Source: Persicaria tinctoria
Taxonomy: Eukaryota > Streptophyta > Magnoliopsida > Caryophyllales > Polygonaceae
Assembly: GCA_037127255.1 (NCBI GenBank)
Contig: JBANSL010000004.1
Span: 21,397,967 to 21,461,966, forward strand
Length of the DNA stretch: 64,000 bases
Direction: 5' to 3'
Translations under genes and position numbers: made by a program
Notes under the pieces: model-generated
Told to the model about the DNA's origin: nothing
What the model saw: only the letters and a program-made list of their open reading frames with translations
The model's database searches: none
Part shown: positions 42,821 to 54,382 of the stretch, in pieces
Numbering within the stretch: position 1 is the first letter of the stretch
Layout of the letters: each line of letters starts with the position of its first letter

Positions 42821-44060
42821 GGCTTACGAGGTTGTATTGGACTTCTTGGATGAGAGGGCGTGGTGGGATGACCGGATACTGCCAGGAAGGATTACGAGGT
42901 TGTTGATCCCTGAAATTTTCCCTTCCCTGTCGTTTGTCCGGTGGCCGGTGGTAAGATGGCTGACGGAACAAAGGCTTATATTTGACAGGTCGCAAGCTAG
43001 AGTTTGCATCCTCCATAGCGTGGATCTGCTTGGTGACGAGTTTTCTCAAAACATCATAGTTGGCCGACTCTTTTCGAAATAGGCAAATTTTGAAATCTAT
43101 TTCAGCCAAATTTCCCATTAGTATCGTGCTTGCGGACTCTTGGTTGAACCTCGGGATTTGCACCACCATATTGGTGAATATGCTGAAAAAATTTCCCAAG
43201 GATTCGGTTGCGCCTTGCTTGATGGAATTGAGGTCTAGCATGGTTCTTTTTCTTGTGCGGGCGCTTCTGAAATGAGCGACGAATGTCCCTGACAATTGTG
43301 TAAAGTTGTTGATGGGTGATCGAGCAAGGTTTGTGAACCATGTCAAAGTGACCCCACTTAGCGTGGATGGAAACGAGCGGCAAAACATAGCATCGTTGTC
43401 CTTATTCATTCCCATTTCCATAGTGATTTGGTTGAGGTGATCGTTGGGATCGGTATCTCCTTTGTATTTGGTGATGGAGATATCCCTTCACCTCTTGGGG
43501 ACGGGTGCCTCACGTATTTGTCTGCAAAAGGCCGAGAGGAAAGTCGGTTCACCTTTGCGAGTTTGCTCGGGTGCTTCAGGGGAGTTTGAACGCGAAGACA
43601 CATTCTGGACCCTGCCAGATCGGTCGACCCTGTTGTTATTCTTGGTGGGCTCTGGATCGGGGTTGAGGGGGCCACCAACGGGGTTGGGGAAATGGTTGAC
43701 CGTTATGGGCACTCGTCCTTATTGTTGAAAGTAGGCGCGGGGGTCATGTTGGAGTGGTATCCCGTTCACTTGTTGGAAAGGCATGTCGTTTGCCTGTTGG
43801 TTAAAGTACATGTTTTGCGGGTAGCACCCCGCGAAGAATTGGTACAGGGGGCAGCCACCCCACATCCCGTAGGGAGCGAACGGAGGGGGTTGCGCAGTGT
43901 CTCACGTTGGTTATTGGGGAGCGCCATCGTTGCCGCCGTGTAGGGCCTCCTCATCAGGGATGGCATTGAGGTTGATGTCGTTTGCCTCCTCGTGGTCATG
44001 GTGTTGTTGCCCAAACTCCTCTCCGAAGAGGGTGAAGTTCATGGTTACTGCAATGAAAAA
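42821..44060 (-). pseudogene. Gypsy gag, broken and truncated
   Basis: The likely start is the MNFTLFGEEFGQ methionine near 44042. The conserved Retrotrans_gag part includes a YKGDTDPNDHL segment near 43460, then MFCRSFPSTLSGVTLTWF and NSIKQGATESLGNFF (43421-42990). Stops near 43910, 43720 and 43485 and frame changes break it. No zinc knuckle is reached before the truncation. Confidence 0.8.
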
Positions 44061-44244
44061 CATTAGTCCTAAAATAAGAAAAATCAACGCGATTATCAAT
44101 GTATACATACATCTATTTATATAGAATAAAAAGGATAGAGTGGTAAGAAATGATGAAATAAAAGAAATGGAAAGATAGTAATGTAAAGAAGCGTATCGCT
44201 ACGCGGAACCTCTCGTCATGATAGGTTCCCACAGACGGCGCCAA

Positions 44245-44981
44245 TGAAGCGTTCGTGAGATTTCGCCTATACATATTACCTCACTTGTGACGACATAATA
44301 ATTTTAGAATACCTGCAAGCCTTAGCCTGATAGGACGATGATCAGATTGTAAACTTATTTGTCCATGCGATGAGGGTTATGGGTTTGACCCGCGACGAAT
44401 TATGTTTTACTGCTCAATCGTCGTTTGCGGAGGAAGTTTGGCGAGGTTGTTATCTCTATGAACGTTCTTCTCCGACCGAGGATCTTTAGAACTCAGCTCC
44501 GGGGCCTTTAAGTCCGGGAGGTAATCAGAGCTCTTATGCCTTTCTTATCTTCGAAATCGGATATCTTTCTCTGTGATCGGAGGGGGGTATTTATAGGGGA
44601 ACCAAGCGAGCAGCTGGCTGGCAACATCGTGGTTCTTTGTAGGACACGTGTAGCGCATGCCCACACGCTTAGGGGCATAGGCAATACACGTGGAGCCTTT
44701 AGAGGCGAGGTGCCTGAGCCAACGAGCTGCTTGCTAAGTCTTCGGAAGCTAACGAGTTACGAAGGAGAGTTTAGCTCTGATTCTTATACTGGTTTTGATT
44801 CGTGATGGAAGTAAATGTTTAATAGACGTGGGGAGCATTAAACCCTGTTAGTTAGGTCTGGTTGGATACTTTGTTCACGATATACTAATGGTGGGACCGA
44901 TCATCCTTTTGCATTGGGTGACCCATTTATGACGTAATATTTCGTGTTTAAATATATAGCCTATTTTCTATGGCATCATCA
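44245..44981 (-). repeat. Gypsy 5' LTR
   Basis: Begins TGATGATGCC at 44981 and ends GCTTCA at 44245 on the minus strand, directly before the primer site (44224-44243). The plus-strand frame 44536-44805 is a shadow. Confidence 0.75.
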
Positions 44982-46945
44982 GATATGGGTATGACTTATT
45001 TCACTCATATGAGAAATCTGCAAAGGAGATTGTTGCCAAGACAAAATATGGTTTATTTCTCTCATGGTACTGCTACTTTTGGTATCCTATCATTATACCC
45101 CATTGGCTTCCCTTTTATCCATGGTTGCTTACATGGATGCTGACTACGCTGATTGTCCAACACCAGACGGTCTACGTTAGGATACTGCATGTTCTTTAAT
45201 GACTTTCTTTTGACATGGTCATTTAAGAGACAATTAACGAATATTGGAAAAAATTAATTAGTTGAATGGGTGTTAACATATATTTTTTTAAACAAAAAAA
45301 ATATTGTATATATTATAGTGGCAGTTATATAAAGGTTTAACATCCCATGTGTCCAAGCCTCAACTAGAGGTAAAAGACCGTAGTGTCCCTTGTGGAGGTG
45401 TGTTGAGAGGTGTGAGACAAAATTTTTGAGTATAACAAGCCTTAATACATACATTGATAGGCTACTCCTATTACTAATTGCACTTGTAGGGACATGTTAA
45501 TTGAGAGATGGTAAAAGACTCGAAAAGAGATTCTCACATCGAAAAAGTTAAATATAACCGGTATTAATATATAAATCGTTGTGTTATTTATCCTATTTGC
45601 AATTGGTTTTGTGATGAACCTTTTGGTTTTGTGATAAACCTTGCTCAACTTATGTGTTAAACTACTAGCGTCTAGCGTGATGTTACATATAAAACATCAC
45701 TAAGAGTCTAAGACGCAATTTATCACCAAAAATAAGAATGCGAGCTTGCTTGCCTATATAGTCAACAAAGCATCAAGCAAATAGGCGAAGGCTTAACATA
45801 CGACTTGTGTGATGCCAGGCAAAGTGTTTGTGCCCGTGAGATATATAAATGGACATCCCGATGCTTGGGCCTTATGTTTCACAAGGGCCCATTTGGCCCA
45901 TAGGATTTCAGGTTGGCACTTCAAACAAATATCCAATAAATATAAAATATATGGTCGTTTTAAAAATAAATGTCACTGCGCATTTTTAACAAAATAAAAA
46001 CTCTATAAAATATTATTTTTTTAACTAATTTATATCCTTGGAAATCGTACACTGAAGTCCAAACTATATATATATTTTTGAAACGGAAGGAGCACATACA
46101 TTTTTCTAAAATGAAGTACGTAGCCGCTCCCTCCTTTATCGTCTGCCTTTTATCCCTCCCTCGCCGGAACCCTACTGGATGTGTGGATGACAAAGATGTC
46201 AAGCGCGGCCTCCATCTGGACCATCTCATAGTAATATACTGGTTGTCTATCCACTTATCGTTATGATTTACCGACGCTGTTGCACTTTCTATTATCAGTA
46301 CCGTACTCCCTCTGTTCCAAAACAAGTGTCTTTCGTCTTTTAATGCACATTTTTTAATGAGTTAAAAAATCTATAAAATATTATTATTTTAGTTAAATTT
46401 TTTACACAATTTTATACTTATTAGTAATAACTATGAAATTATATAAAAAATTTGATTCAAAAAATAATATTTTATAGAGTTTTTAACACCTTAAAAACCG
46501 TGCCTAAAAGAAAAGTGACATTTATTTTGGAACGGAGGGAGTAAATTTTTTTGTCGGGATTACAATTCTGTTTGCTAATTGCTGCAGTTAGGAATTGGTG
46601 AGGTTTGCGACACAGCCACAGCCACAGTCACAGCCTTAATTTATTGTTTTCATCAACGTTGGACTGATTTGTATACGTAATCTCGAGGCACCGATTCTGC
46701 TGCCCTTGTGTTTCTTCAATTTTCGCGTTTCCTCTTTTTTTTTTGGGGGGGAATGCAGTGCCGCCAGTAGAAAATCTCAAATTCTCACTGTTAACATGTT
46801 TCACTAACTTAAAATAGTTGCTACATCTGAGCCTCACAAAAATTTAAAATGAATATGTATTCAGCCATTCCGTTTAGACTAGATTTGCTAATGTAGTGCC
46901 CACTGTATGAAACTCAGGGGTGCAGGATTGGTTATCCATTCCAGA
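44982..46945. repeat. Segmental duplication, unit 2
   Basis: Homologous to unit 1 from gatatgggtatg (44982) to ggattggttatc (46926-46937). It holds the same copia RT/RNase H relic (44986-45220) and the same old TRIM-like relic (45350-45720). It lacks the insertions of unit 1 and carries its own Stowaway at 46306-46541. A possible degraded MITE lies at 45955-46095 (ending gaaacggaaggagca). Confidence 0.85.
46306..46541. mobile_element. Stowaway-type MITE (236 bp, TA TSD) in unit 2
   Basis: Ends ctccctctgttccaaaacaa and tttattttggaacggaggga + g; TA at 46304-46305 and 46542-46543. The matching site in unit 1 (near 32612) has no insertion. Confidence 0.87.
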
Positions 46946-49900
46946 GTAACATAAGATTGTGAAAAAAAAAAAAAAGGGAAAATGAATTGAAATGATATAC
47001 TACTTCTTTATATAACCAATACGTGAATTGGAGAAACTGATTCTCTTATTTTGTAAATTTTGAGGTGATCATAATTTTGCATCAATAACAAAAATAAATT
47101 TTGTATAAAAAATGAGAAAAGACATTTGATTGAAATTAAGAAGAAGAAGAAAAAACAAAATGCCCAACCAAGATTCTACTCTTGGAAGAGAGAAGAGAGA
47201 AGAGAGAAAATAGAATGCTGAAAAGATATCACCTATGAATATGAATATGAATATGAATATGATAAGGAGGTCTATGTATTCCTATGGAGTAGCTACTCTC
47301 TATAAAGCTCTCCACCCACCTAATCATAAGTTTCCACACAACCCTCCTTTTACAATAGTGACTATTAATAATAGTTAAGTGGTTGAGATAACAACAGGAT
47401 CTTATGCTAATTGTCTAACCCATATAATAGAATTGGCTCCTACTCCTATATGACCTCTGAATCTGATTGCTTGTATGTTTAAAATTAGCATTTTACAATA
47501 CTGTGTTATTTATATCATCCATTTGGATTAAATATAAGGGAACAGAATTGAAAGAAATCCAAGTAGTTGAAATCTCTGACTCTATAAAGCACCCTTTACC
47601 TTTTCATTTTCATCATCTCCCACCAAATCAACAGTTTCTTACCTAATTAGCTAGCTAGATTCTTTGTGCACTTGTAATAACAATGTGGCTGTGGGCACCT
47701 ACTCTCTCAACTCATGGCAGATATATTAATCAAGATAGTGTTAAGTTGCCTCTTTTGAAACATTAAATGCCTATAGCTTATCCCTCCCTATGCTTATGGA
47801 AATTGGAATTGGCCTCTCAATATTATCCATGTGATTGTTTGATACCTTATTCAATCGCCCATCTCCCTCCCGTCTTTGCTTCTGTTTGTATTGCCATTTC
47901 AGTTACCCTCTTTCCTGCACTACATTTGATTGTTCTAAACTTATCTTGTATGTTCACCTACTATATATACCAATGTAGAATAATAAATACAGCCACTTAA
48001 CTCGAATATATTCCACTGTCTGCACCTTACCTGCACTTTCGGAGTTCCTTAATTAGTACTGATACAAGTAATCTTCTCATATTAAGGTTTGTTATAATAA
48101 AAAAAAAATCCCATTAGCATATGGTTTCGCCTTAATGATGAAGATCATATCTATGCTTGCCATGACCACCCGCCAGACTGTCGGTCGCCTTTTAAAGGTA
48201 TGATTTGTTGCTTTCAGTATGGTTGTTAATTTATTCTTTAATCCCCTCATGCAAAACATGTGGGGATAATGGAGGATAAACTTGATGTGAAACATTGATC
48301 AATAGTTTTAGTACATGTAGCTAATGGTATAGCTAGCTTTGATGGTTACTAGTTCCTAATGGTCTTTGAAAACAAATTAATTAGATCGTGTGTTACATCA
48401 GTTTATCTATCTACATTACTTTTTGTGCATCTCTTTTCCCCCTCACGTGCTTGGAAATTCGACGAGCTTAAATCGAGCCAAATCCCGTGTGCTGTGAGTA
48501 CACACGTACACAACAAATCCATGGTCACGAAACAATTTTGTTTGGCATAGATATGATCTTCTTTTTAGGTTTTATATATTGTTTACTGAATCATTGCGAA
48601 TGAAGAATTTAAACATGGTGGTCAAGTCTTGTTAATTATGTCGACGGAAAGCATTGTAAATCATGCATGTTTATCCAATATATATCCCTTTTCATTATTA
48701 CCTTTTTGAAACCTATATATATATATAAATTATAATAAAAAAAAATGTTATAAATAAAAATGTGTGGTCCACATATTATATTATAAGAAGATGCTCTATC
48801 TACCCTTTGAAATTGAAAGAGTCATATATCCTCTGGCAATGGCAAGTCTCAATCCTAAACTAAATGTGCCCACCCTTGCTCAATAGCCATGACAGTGCTC
48901 TGCAGGATCTTCATCCAATTGCATTCAATTTCCTTGATTCAGATTTTTATTAGCCTGATCATGGTACAGCTAGTGTTGATGGGATGATGATGGGAGTTGT
49001 TTGCTCATCTCAGATCTCTGTACGTAGTCAATTTGGATTGATTACTGTTTACTGTAAGTAGGTACTGTATGGATTTGTTTCACATATTTATCCGATCCAC
49101 TCCAAGATTAATTTTTAGTGTTATAAAGATGACTGCGGATCAGGCAATTAAGTGTTGTAAGAAATCTGTTGAAACTGAAATTGAGATTGGTTTTGTATGA
49201 TTGCTTGATCCAGTACTGCATCAATCCTCTATACAATTACAAGGTGGAAGCTTTTGGTCACAGACCAGTTCATAAGTTAGACTAGAGTTCTTTTATTAGG
49301 GGGAAATGAAAATGAAAATAATAAAATAATTTTTATTTAAAAAAAAAAAATGGTGGGGGTGGTGGTCCCTTCCACGGACGTATGATATAAAGGAGGTGAA
49401 TTGTTAAATACTACGGAGTAGTAGCCATTACTGTGAAAGAAAAGGACATGGGAGTGGAAATGAATGGTCCATATTGGGGTCACTTTAGGGGTGGGCCATC
49501 TCAGTGTTCCCTCAACAACAGCTTTAAGCCTTTAACCTTTGCCCTATTCCTTTTCCGAGGGTCAGATTCATAATCTTCTGTGTATTATGGCAACAGTTTC
49601 TCTTTCTCCTGAATCTGATACTGATACACACACACCCACACTCACGACTCACTCAACGGGCAACGGGCAACGGGCAACTGCCAATGCAGTAGTAGTACAC
49701 CCATATGTTTATGCACATGGTCTCACAGGCCACACCCACTGAGTTCCCCATCTAGAGGGCACTGCACTGCACTGCCCTGCCCTTCCAATTTTTAGCACTT
49801 CAGCTTACACGTGTTGCTGTAAATCCTGTCACCAAAAAGATACTACTGCTATAATTTGGTCCCCACCACGACCTACCCTTTGTTTTTTGCCTAAACTCCC

Positions 49901-50510
49901 CAACTGATCACTGATTACTCATACCCAGTACTCGGTACGTTTGTGTGTTGTTTTGCTGGGCTCTGAATCTGATTTTTTTGTGATTATCTGACGTGCTAAG
50001 CTTGTACAGTAGTTATATTATACACCCCTGAGTCCTGACTGAGACTTCTGAGTCAAGTTAGTAAAATGCATTCCATATATCGTCCTAACTACTAAACACC
50101 ATTAGAGGCAGAGCTATCTTGCAACTTGGTGTACGTTTGGTGGTGTTGGGCGAGGCTCTCTCTCGTGTGCTTTTTTTTCTTTCGGTTTCATGATTTTACT
50201 TGTACATGGTTACACAAATTACAGTGTTGCCCAGTTTCCCCCCAGTTTTTCCCTGTCCCATTCCTGGATCCGGCGATCTTCATGGCTCCAGCTGCGATCA
50301 AGATCAGCTGTCCCCTTTGCTCCCTAATTTTCCCTCTCCCATCCCCCAAAATTAAAAGTGTGATTTAGGTAGGTGAGCTATTTAGAAAGTTCAATTAGCT
50401 AACTAGATAACAAACTTGTTAAATTAGATTAGTTAGTCTATTCTCCAAATGGGGTATTAATTGGTCAATGGTCACCGTTGACCTTGACCAACTCATGTGA
50501 ATTTTTTTTT
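46946..50510. other. Long non-coding interval
   Basis: No gene is supported in 3.5 kb. Noted within it: an (ATGAAT)n microsatellite at about 47234-47260; a hairpin with 10 of 11 paired bases, atccccTCATG / CATGtggggat, at 48240-48266; a short tandem cgggcaacgggcaacgggca at about 49657; and poly(A) and TA runs. Some parts (49440-49900) are moderately GC-rich and promoter-like. Known conserved microRNA sequences were looked for by eye and not seen. Confidence 0.45.
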
Positions 50511-50514
50511 TTTT

Positions 50515-51190
50515 TTTTTAAAATAATAAGTGATGACATTTTTGTGATGCCACCGTTTTGATGCCATTTTTTATGATATTTTATTTTCACTTTGATGCAA
50601 CTTTTCTAATGAAATGGTTTGATGACACTTTTTGAATGCCGCTTTTTTCAAACTTTGATAACATTTTTTTTGTTTACTATGATGACAGGTTGACCATTGA
50701 TGCCATTTTTTTTTTACGGTTGACTACTAATGACACTTTTTATGATGATTTTTTGATGATTTTTTTCCCGTGATGCCATATCTTTTCAAAGTAGTGTTTT
50801 GATGACATTTTTTTCTTTAATGGGATACCACTTTTTGAAAGTAGTGTTTTGATGCCATTTTTCTAATGTAATTATTTGATGCCACTTGTTTAGTCAAATC
50901 GTTTGATGCCATTTTTTTTTTAATTTAATCAATTGTATATCGATATATTTTCATCGATTCTACTTTTATTCACTGATGACACGTTTCTGATTACATTTCA
51001 TTGATGCAATCACTTGTGGTGACATGTTTATTACATTTTTATTCATTGATGACACAATAGGATAAAATGTGATTAAAACTTGATTGATGACATCTTTTAT
51101 TGATGACATTTGTGATGACAAATCATTAATCTCAATCATTTGTGATGACATTGTTTGTTGATGACATTTTTATTGATAACATTTTTATAC
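50515..51190. repeat. Dense TGATGACA / TGATGCCA motif tract
   Basis: About thirty instances of tgatgacattttt or tgatgccattttt occur over 670 bp at irregular spacing of some 15-45 bp, all in the same orientation, beginning just after a run of about 20 T. It is not a strict tandem repeat; unit length varies. The minus-strand frame 50966-51151 (MSSQMIEIND-type repeats) is a by-product. Confidence 0.75.
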
Positions 51191-51505
51191 AATTGATAAC
51201 ATATGAGCTTAAAATTTTATTACACTTCAAGGGATACAAGCTATTACAAAGTAACCTTATGTTCAATAAGAGATGAGAAAAACTAAAAATGTTATGAGAA
51301 CTAAATCTCTATTGCATTATTGAGTGCTTCAACATCATTCGGACACAAGCAAAAAACAAGGAGAAGTACATTGAAATAGTTTACTGTCTCTTAGCTTACA
51401 AGGAGGCTGTGATTTTTTTTTGTGCAACTCTAAAAGCAAAAATAGGCTAAAGAAAACATTCAAACCCATTAGCAAAGGCCAAAGCAACACTTCTAATACC
51501 TCGTT

Positions 51506-51838
51506 GCCCTTCAAAGTCATGAAGTAGAAGTGTTTATGGCCTTTGGAAGCGTACACTATCACCCCTTCCTCATAAGTTGACAACTCTAACACCTACAAAC
51601 CCAAGGAAAACAGTCAGACAACATCAGAATTGTAGGGAAAATGAAGGAGTGTTTGGCTCCAAATGTGTGATCATTAAAAAAAAAAACCTTAGGAATCAAA
51701 ATTACAAGCAAGAAGGGAAAAAAATTGAAATTGAAAATCCATTGAAACTGATACACCTCCAAAGGCTGAAGCACCTCCAAATCAAGCCCATTTGCAGCAC
51801 TTTTCTGAAGATCATCAGTGCACAAATTGGAACTTCTC
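51506..51838 (-). CDS. Two linked exon-like segments, unidentified product
   Basis: On the minus strand an exon at about 51838-51757 (after TTCAG, ending TTGGAG|GTGTAT) encodes RSSNLCTDDLQKSAANGLDL and continues to EVLQPLE. A second exon from 51592 (after TTTGTAG) encodes VLELSTYEEGVIVYASKGHK and continues to about 51500, ending at AACGAG|GTATTAG. Both junctions are phase 0, so they join in frame. If the last donor is not used, the frame runs to a stop at 51335. The product is not recognised. The exons could be the 3' part of the same minus-strand locus as the Mpv17-like and J-domain fragments upstream. Confidence 0.4.
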
Positions 51839-51894
51839 CCTGAATTTACAATCAAAATGAATCAGACAAACGTTCAAGATTTGGGTCTTCATTG

Positions 51895-51951
51895 AACAAA
51901 CGGGGGCAACACCATAGGTGATTACGTGGGCAAATGGCCAAAGCTTCCATC
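51895..51951 (-). pseudogene. Mpv17/PMP22-like exon fragment
   Basis: From an acceptor-like GCATGCAG at 51952 the minus strand reads GWKLWPFAHVITYGV, matching the GWKLWPxAHxITY motif of plant Mpv17/PMP22 peroxisomal or mitochondrial membrane proteins. Those proteins continue with P-V-E-Q-R; here the match is lost after two or three residues. A donor-like TATG|GTGTTG lies at the point of divergence. Only a fragment is seen and no other Mpv17 part was found nearby. Confidence 0.45.
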
Positions 51952-51999
51952 CTGCATGCAAAACCATCCCGAAGAATTCGCTGTTAGAGAAAAAAAGTA

Positions 52000-53700
52000 C
52001 TAGGAACTTTATGCATAAGACAGCCAAAAGAGATAAGTAAATTCAAACAGAAACATATGATTAAAGACAAAGGTGCAACACTGCAACTGATCACAAGGTT
52101 GTAACCATCGCAGTTCTATTGGTAAATACTATCCTTACAACCTCGTCAAGATTTCATGATAGCAAATCATTAATACCAATGAGTGTATAAGAATATCAGA
52201 GATGTTTATAAATATGTGTGCAAATTGCTCAATAGACTACATACATTTCACTGTCAGTGCTAACTTCTAAATTACATCTTGTGAAAGTTCAGAGCGTAAG
52301 CGATTAGTTCCCTTAGAGAAGATGGAAATGAAATGTGTGAAGATGAATATAGAAATTATTAAGAAATAGGTGGATAGATGATTCCTACCCTAGTCACATA
52401 ACATTTAACTGTGATCAAACCATTTTTTACCATTCTATGCAAAACAGTAGTCTCAATAAGCAAAACAGAATGTAAAGGTTAAGCAAACACAGTTAGTTCC
52501 ACAATGTTTTATCCAAAGTTGGAATAACTTGAAAGAAGAACCCGCTGAAACATAAGGAGCTGTAAATAAGAATACCTTAAAGAGCAACCATTATCAGCAA
52601 GTATGGTACGTAGAACAAAAGCCTAATCAGCAAGCATGCTCCATGTACTCAGAATCTAAGATGGAATCACTTAATGGTGAAGGAATAAGAATCCAGCAGG
52701 AGACCCCTAGTGGCCAGACCCCAAGTTTAAGACTCTGTTAGGATCCCTCACAAGATGCAGACCACACTCAATCAATCCCAAACAAGAAAAAATCGTAATC
52801 AACTCAATTTAATTCGTGAATTCAACTCTAAACCGATCCAAAATAATTGATAAATCCCAACAGAGATGCCAATTCAAATACTTTAAAACAATTTCAGACT
52901 TCAGAGATATAATATAAGAAACGAACACACACACACACACACACACACAAAATCACAACCACACATGCACAAACATATAATTGGAATAAATTCAGTAGAC
53001 TAAAATGATTTTCCCCCTGAAAAAATAGAATTTTGTAGACCAAATGCATCTTTATTCACAAATCAACCAACCTAGACATAGCAAAAGAGCCAACAGTTCG
53101 AGGCACATACAACAAAGCCAGATATGGAATGGACAATTGATTTTTTTTATTTTCTTTAATGGCAAGCCTCATTATTCAAGCACTTGAATAGATGAGTTCA
53201 AACAGAAGGTCTATCTATCGAAGGGGGGTTTGTAAAAGAATGAAACTTTGACCCTATAACTCCCAGAACCTATAAAGACGCCCCTTGATTCCAACTACAT
53301 ACCTGGCAGTACAAAATTAAGGAAATGGGGGCTGCATTATGAACAAACATTTCAGAAATCTACACACAAATGTGAAAGAGCCATGGGTCGGACCTCACCG
53401 GCAAAGATGGGGTTAAATCAGCAACCGGGAAGAGGAGAATAGGAGGAAGCTACTCCAAACGGATCAAAATTGACTAGATCATATAACCATAGATGCTATC
53501 TATATATCAGTTTTAGATTCTAAATGTGAAATTTGATCAAATTCGATGACAGGACTACCAACGATAATTTAAAAGTCCAATTCATGCAATCGCTTAGAGT
53601 TCAATTGATCAATCTACGAAATCTGACTGGAAATGCACATACAACACATGAATGCAACAAAAAAGAAGAGCATAATTAAATGAGAGATGAAGGACAGCAG
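52000..53700. other. Intron-like or non-coding sequence between exon fragments
   Basis: No coding segment could be identified with confidence. It contains an (AC)n microsatellite at 52926-52949. If the exon fragments on either side are one gene, this would be intron sequence. Confidence 0.35.
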
Positions 53701-53703
53701 TAC

Positions 53704-53773
53704 CAATTCGAGGAGAGCTTCTCGTATGCGTCTTTCACTTCCTCGATGGGGCAACCTCTACTGATGCCAAGAA
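53704..53773 (-). CDS. J-domain exon fragment (DnaJ-like)
   Basis: A 70-bp exon bounded by TTTATAG| and AATTG|GTACTG reads LGISRGCPIEEVKDAYEKLS in one frame, matching helix I-II of the J domain of Hsp40 co-chaperones. The HPD motif, which would lie in the next exon, was not found. The upstream exon encoding the start is not clear: the GC-rich minus-strand frames at 54008-54382 (one with a hydrophobic WRSALLAIVLPVSFLL segment) could supply it, but a splice link could not be established. Treated as part of an unresolved or decayed minus-strand gene. Confidence 0.5.
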
Positions 53774-54095
53774 CTATAAAATTGAGCAAATGAGCAACAA
53801 TAAGCAACATCAGCAGAAGCACGAATAAGCATAATCGAATCAAAATACTTAGCAAGCAATTAATAAATTAAAACCAAAATTGTTTAGGCTAAGCAAGAAA
53901 TCAAAATACTCAAGGAGTCGGATTCCTCTTCAAGGAGTCGGATTTCATCTTCAATTTGTGTATGCCAAATCGTCGGAATCGGCCTTCGATTTAGGGTTTT
54001 CACAGATCTACAATGTAGGGGTTTTGTTTAGGAAGAGGATGGTGGAGGAGAGGATGGCGGTGAAGTGCACGACGACGACGAATGGAGGCGACGAC

Positions 54096-54189
54096 GATGG
54101 CGCCGAAGAGAGGAGATGGCGAGGTTGACCAGTTGCGAAGCGGATGGCGCCGAAGAGAGGAGATGGCGAGGTTGACCAGTTGCGAAGCG
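54096..54189. repeat. 47-bp tandem duplication
   Basis: gatggcgccgaagagaggag and the following 27 bp occur twice without a difference (54096-54142 and 54143-54189), with a partial third unit after them. It lies in the GC-rich segment (54000-54360) that may be a first exon or 5' UTR of the minus-strand locus. The duplication is not a multiple of three, so it changes frame there. Confidence 0.9.
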
Positions 54190-54382
54190 GATGGAGGTGA
54201 AGAGAGGAGATGCAAGAGGATTCAGCAAAGGAGGAGGGTCCGGTGATGGAGGCGGCCGGGTGATGGAGCCGCTGCCGGAGAAGGAAGGAGACAGGAAGGA
54301 CGATCGCCAGGAGCGCCGATCGCCAGGAGGAAGGTGAAGCGGAGAGGAGGCCGAGGGTCTCTGATCTAAAAAAAACATTCAA

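Larger units (their letters stand above)
42821..44981 (-). mobile_element. Gypsy-type fragment: LTR, primer site and gag
   Basis: On the minus strand an LTR of about 737 bp (44981-44245, TGATG to CTTCA) is followed by TTGGCGCCGTCTGTGGGAAC, a primer site whose first bases match the tRNA-Asp-type TGGCGCCGT. Gag follows and breaks off at 42821. Pol and the second LTR are missing. The LTR boundary at 44981/44982 coincides with the start of duplication unit 2. Confidence 0.82.

Noticed and set aside
49657..49677. cgggcaa tandem as telomere-like repeat
   Set aside because: Only three units and not the plant telomere sequence TTTAGGG.
46946..50510. MicroRNA precursor in the long non-coding interval
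   Set aside because: Looked by eye for common conserved plant miRNAs and long hairpins; none found. Absence is not proof.
50515..51190. C/D-box snoRNA cluster, because of repeated tgatga
   Set aside because: No paired ctga D boxes at the right distance and no terminal stems; the motif is part of a longer repeated TGATGACA word.
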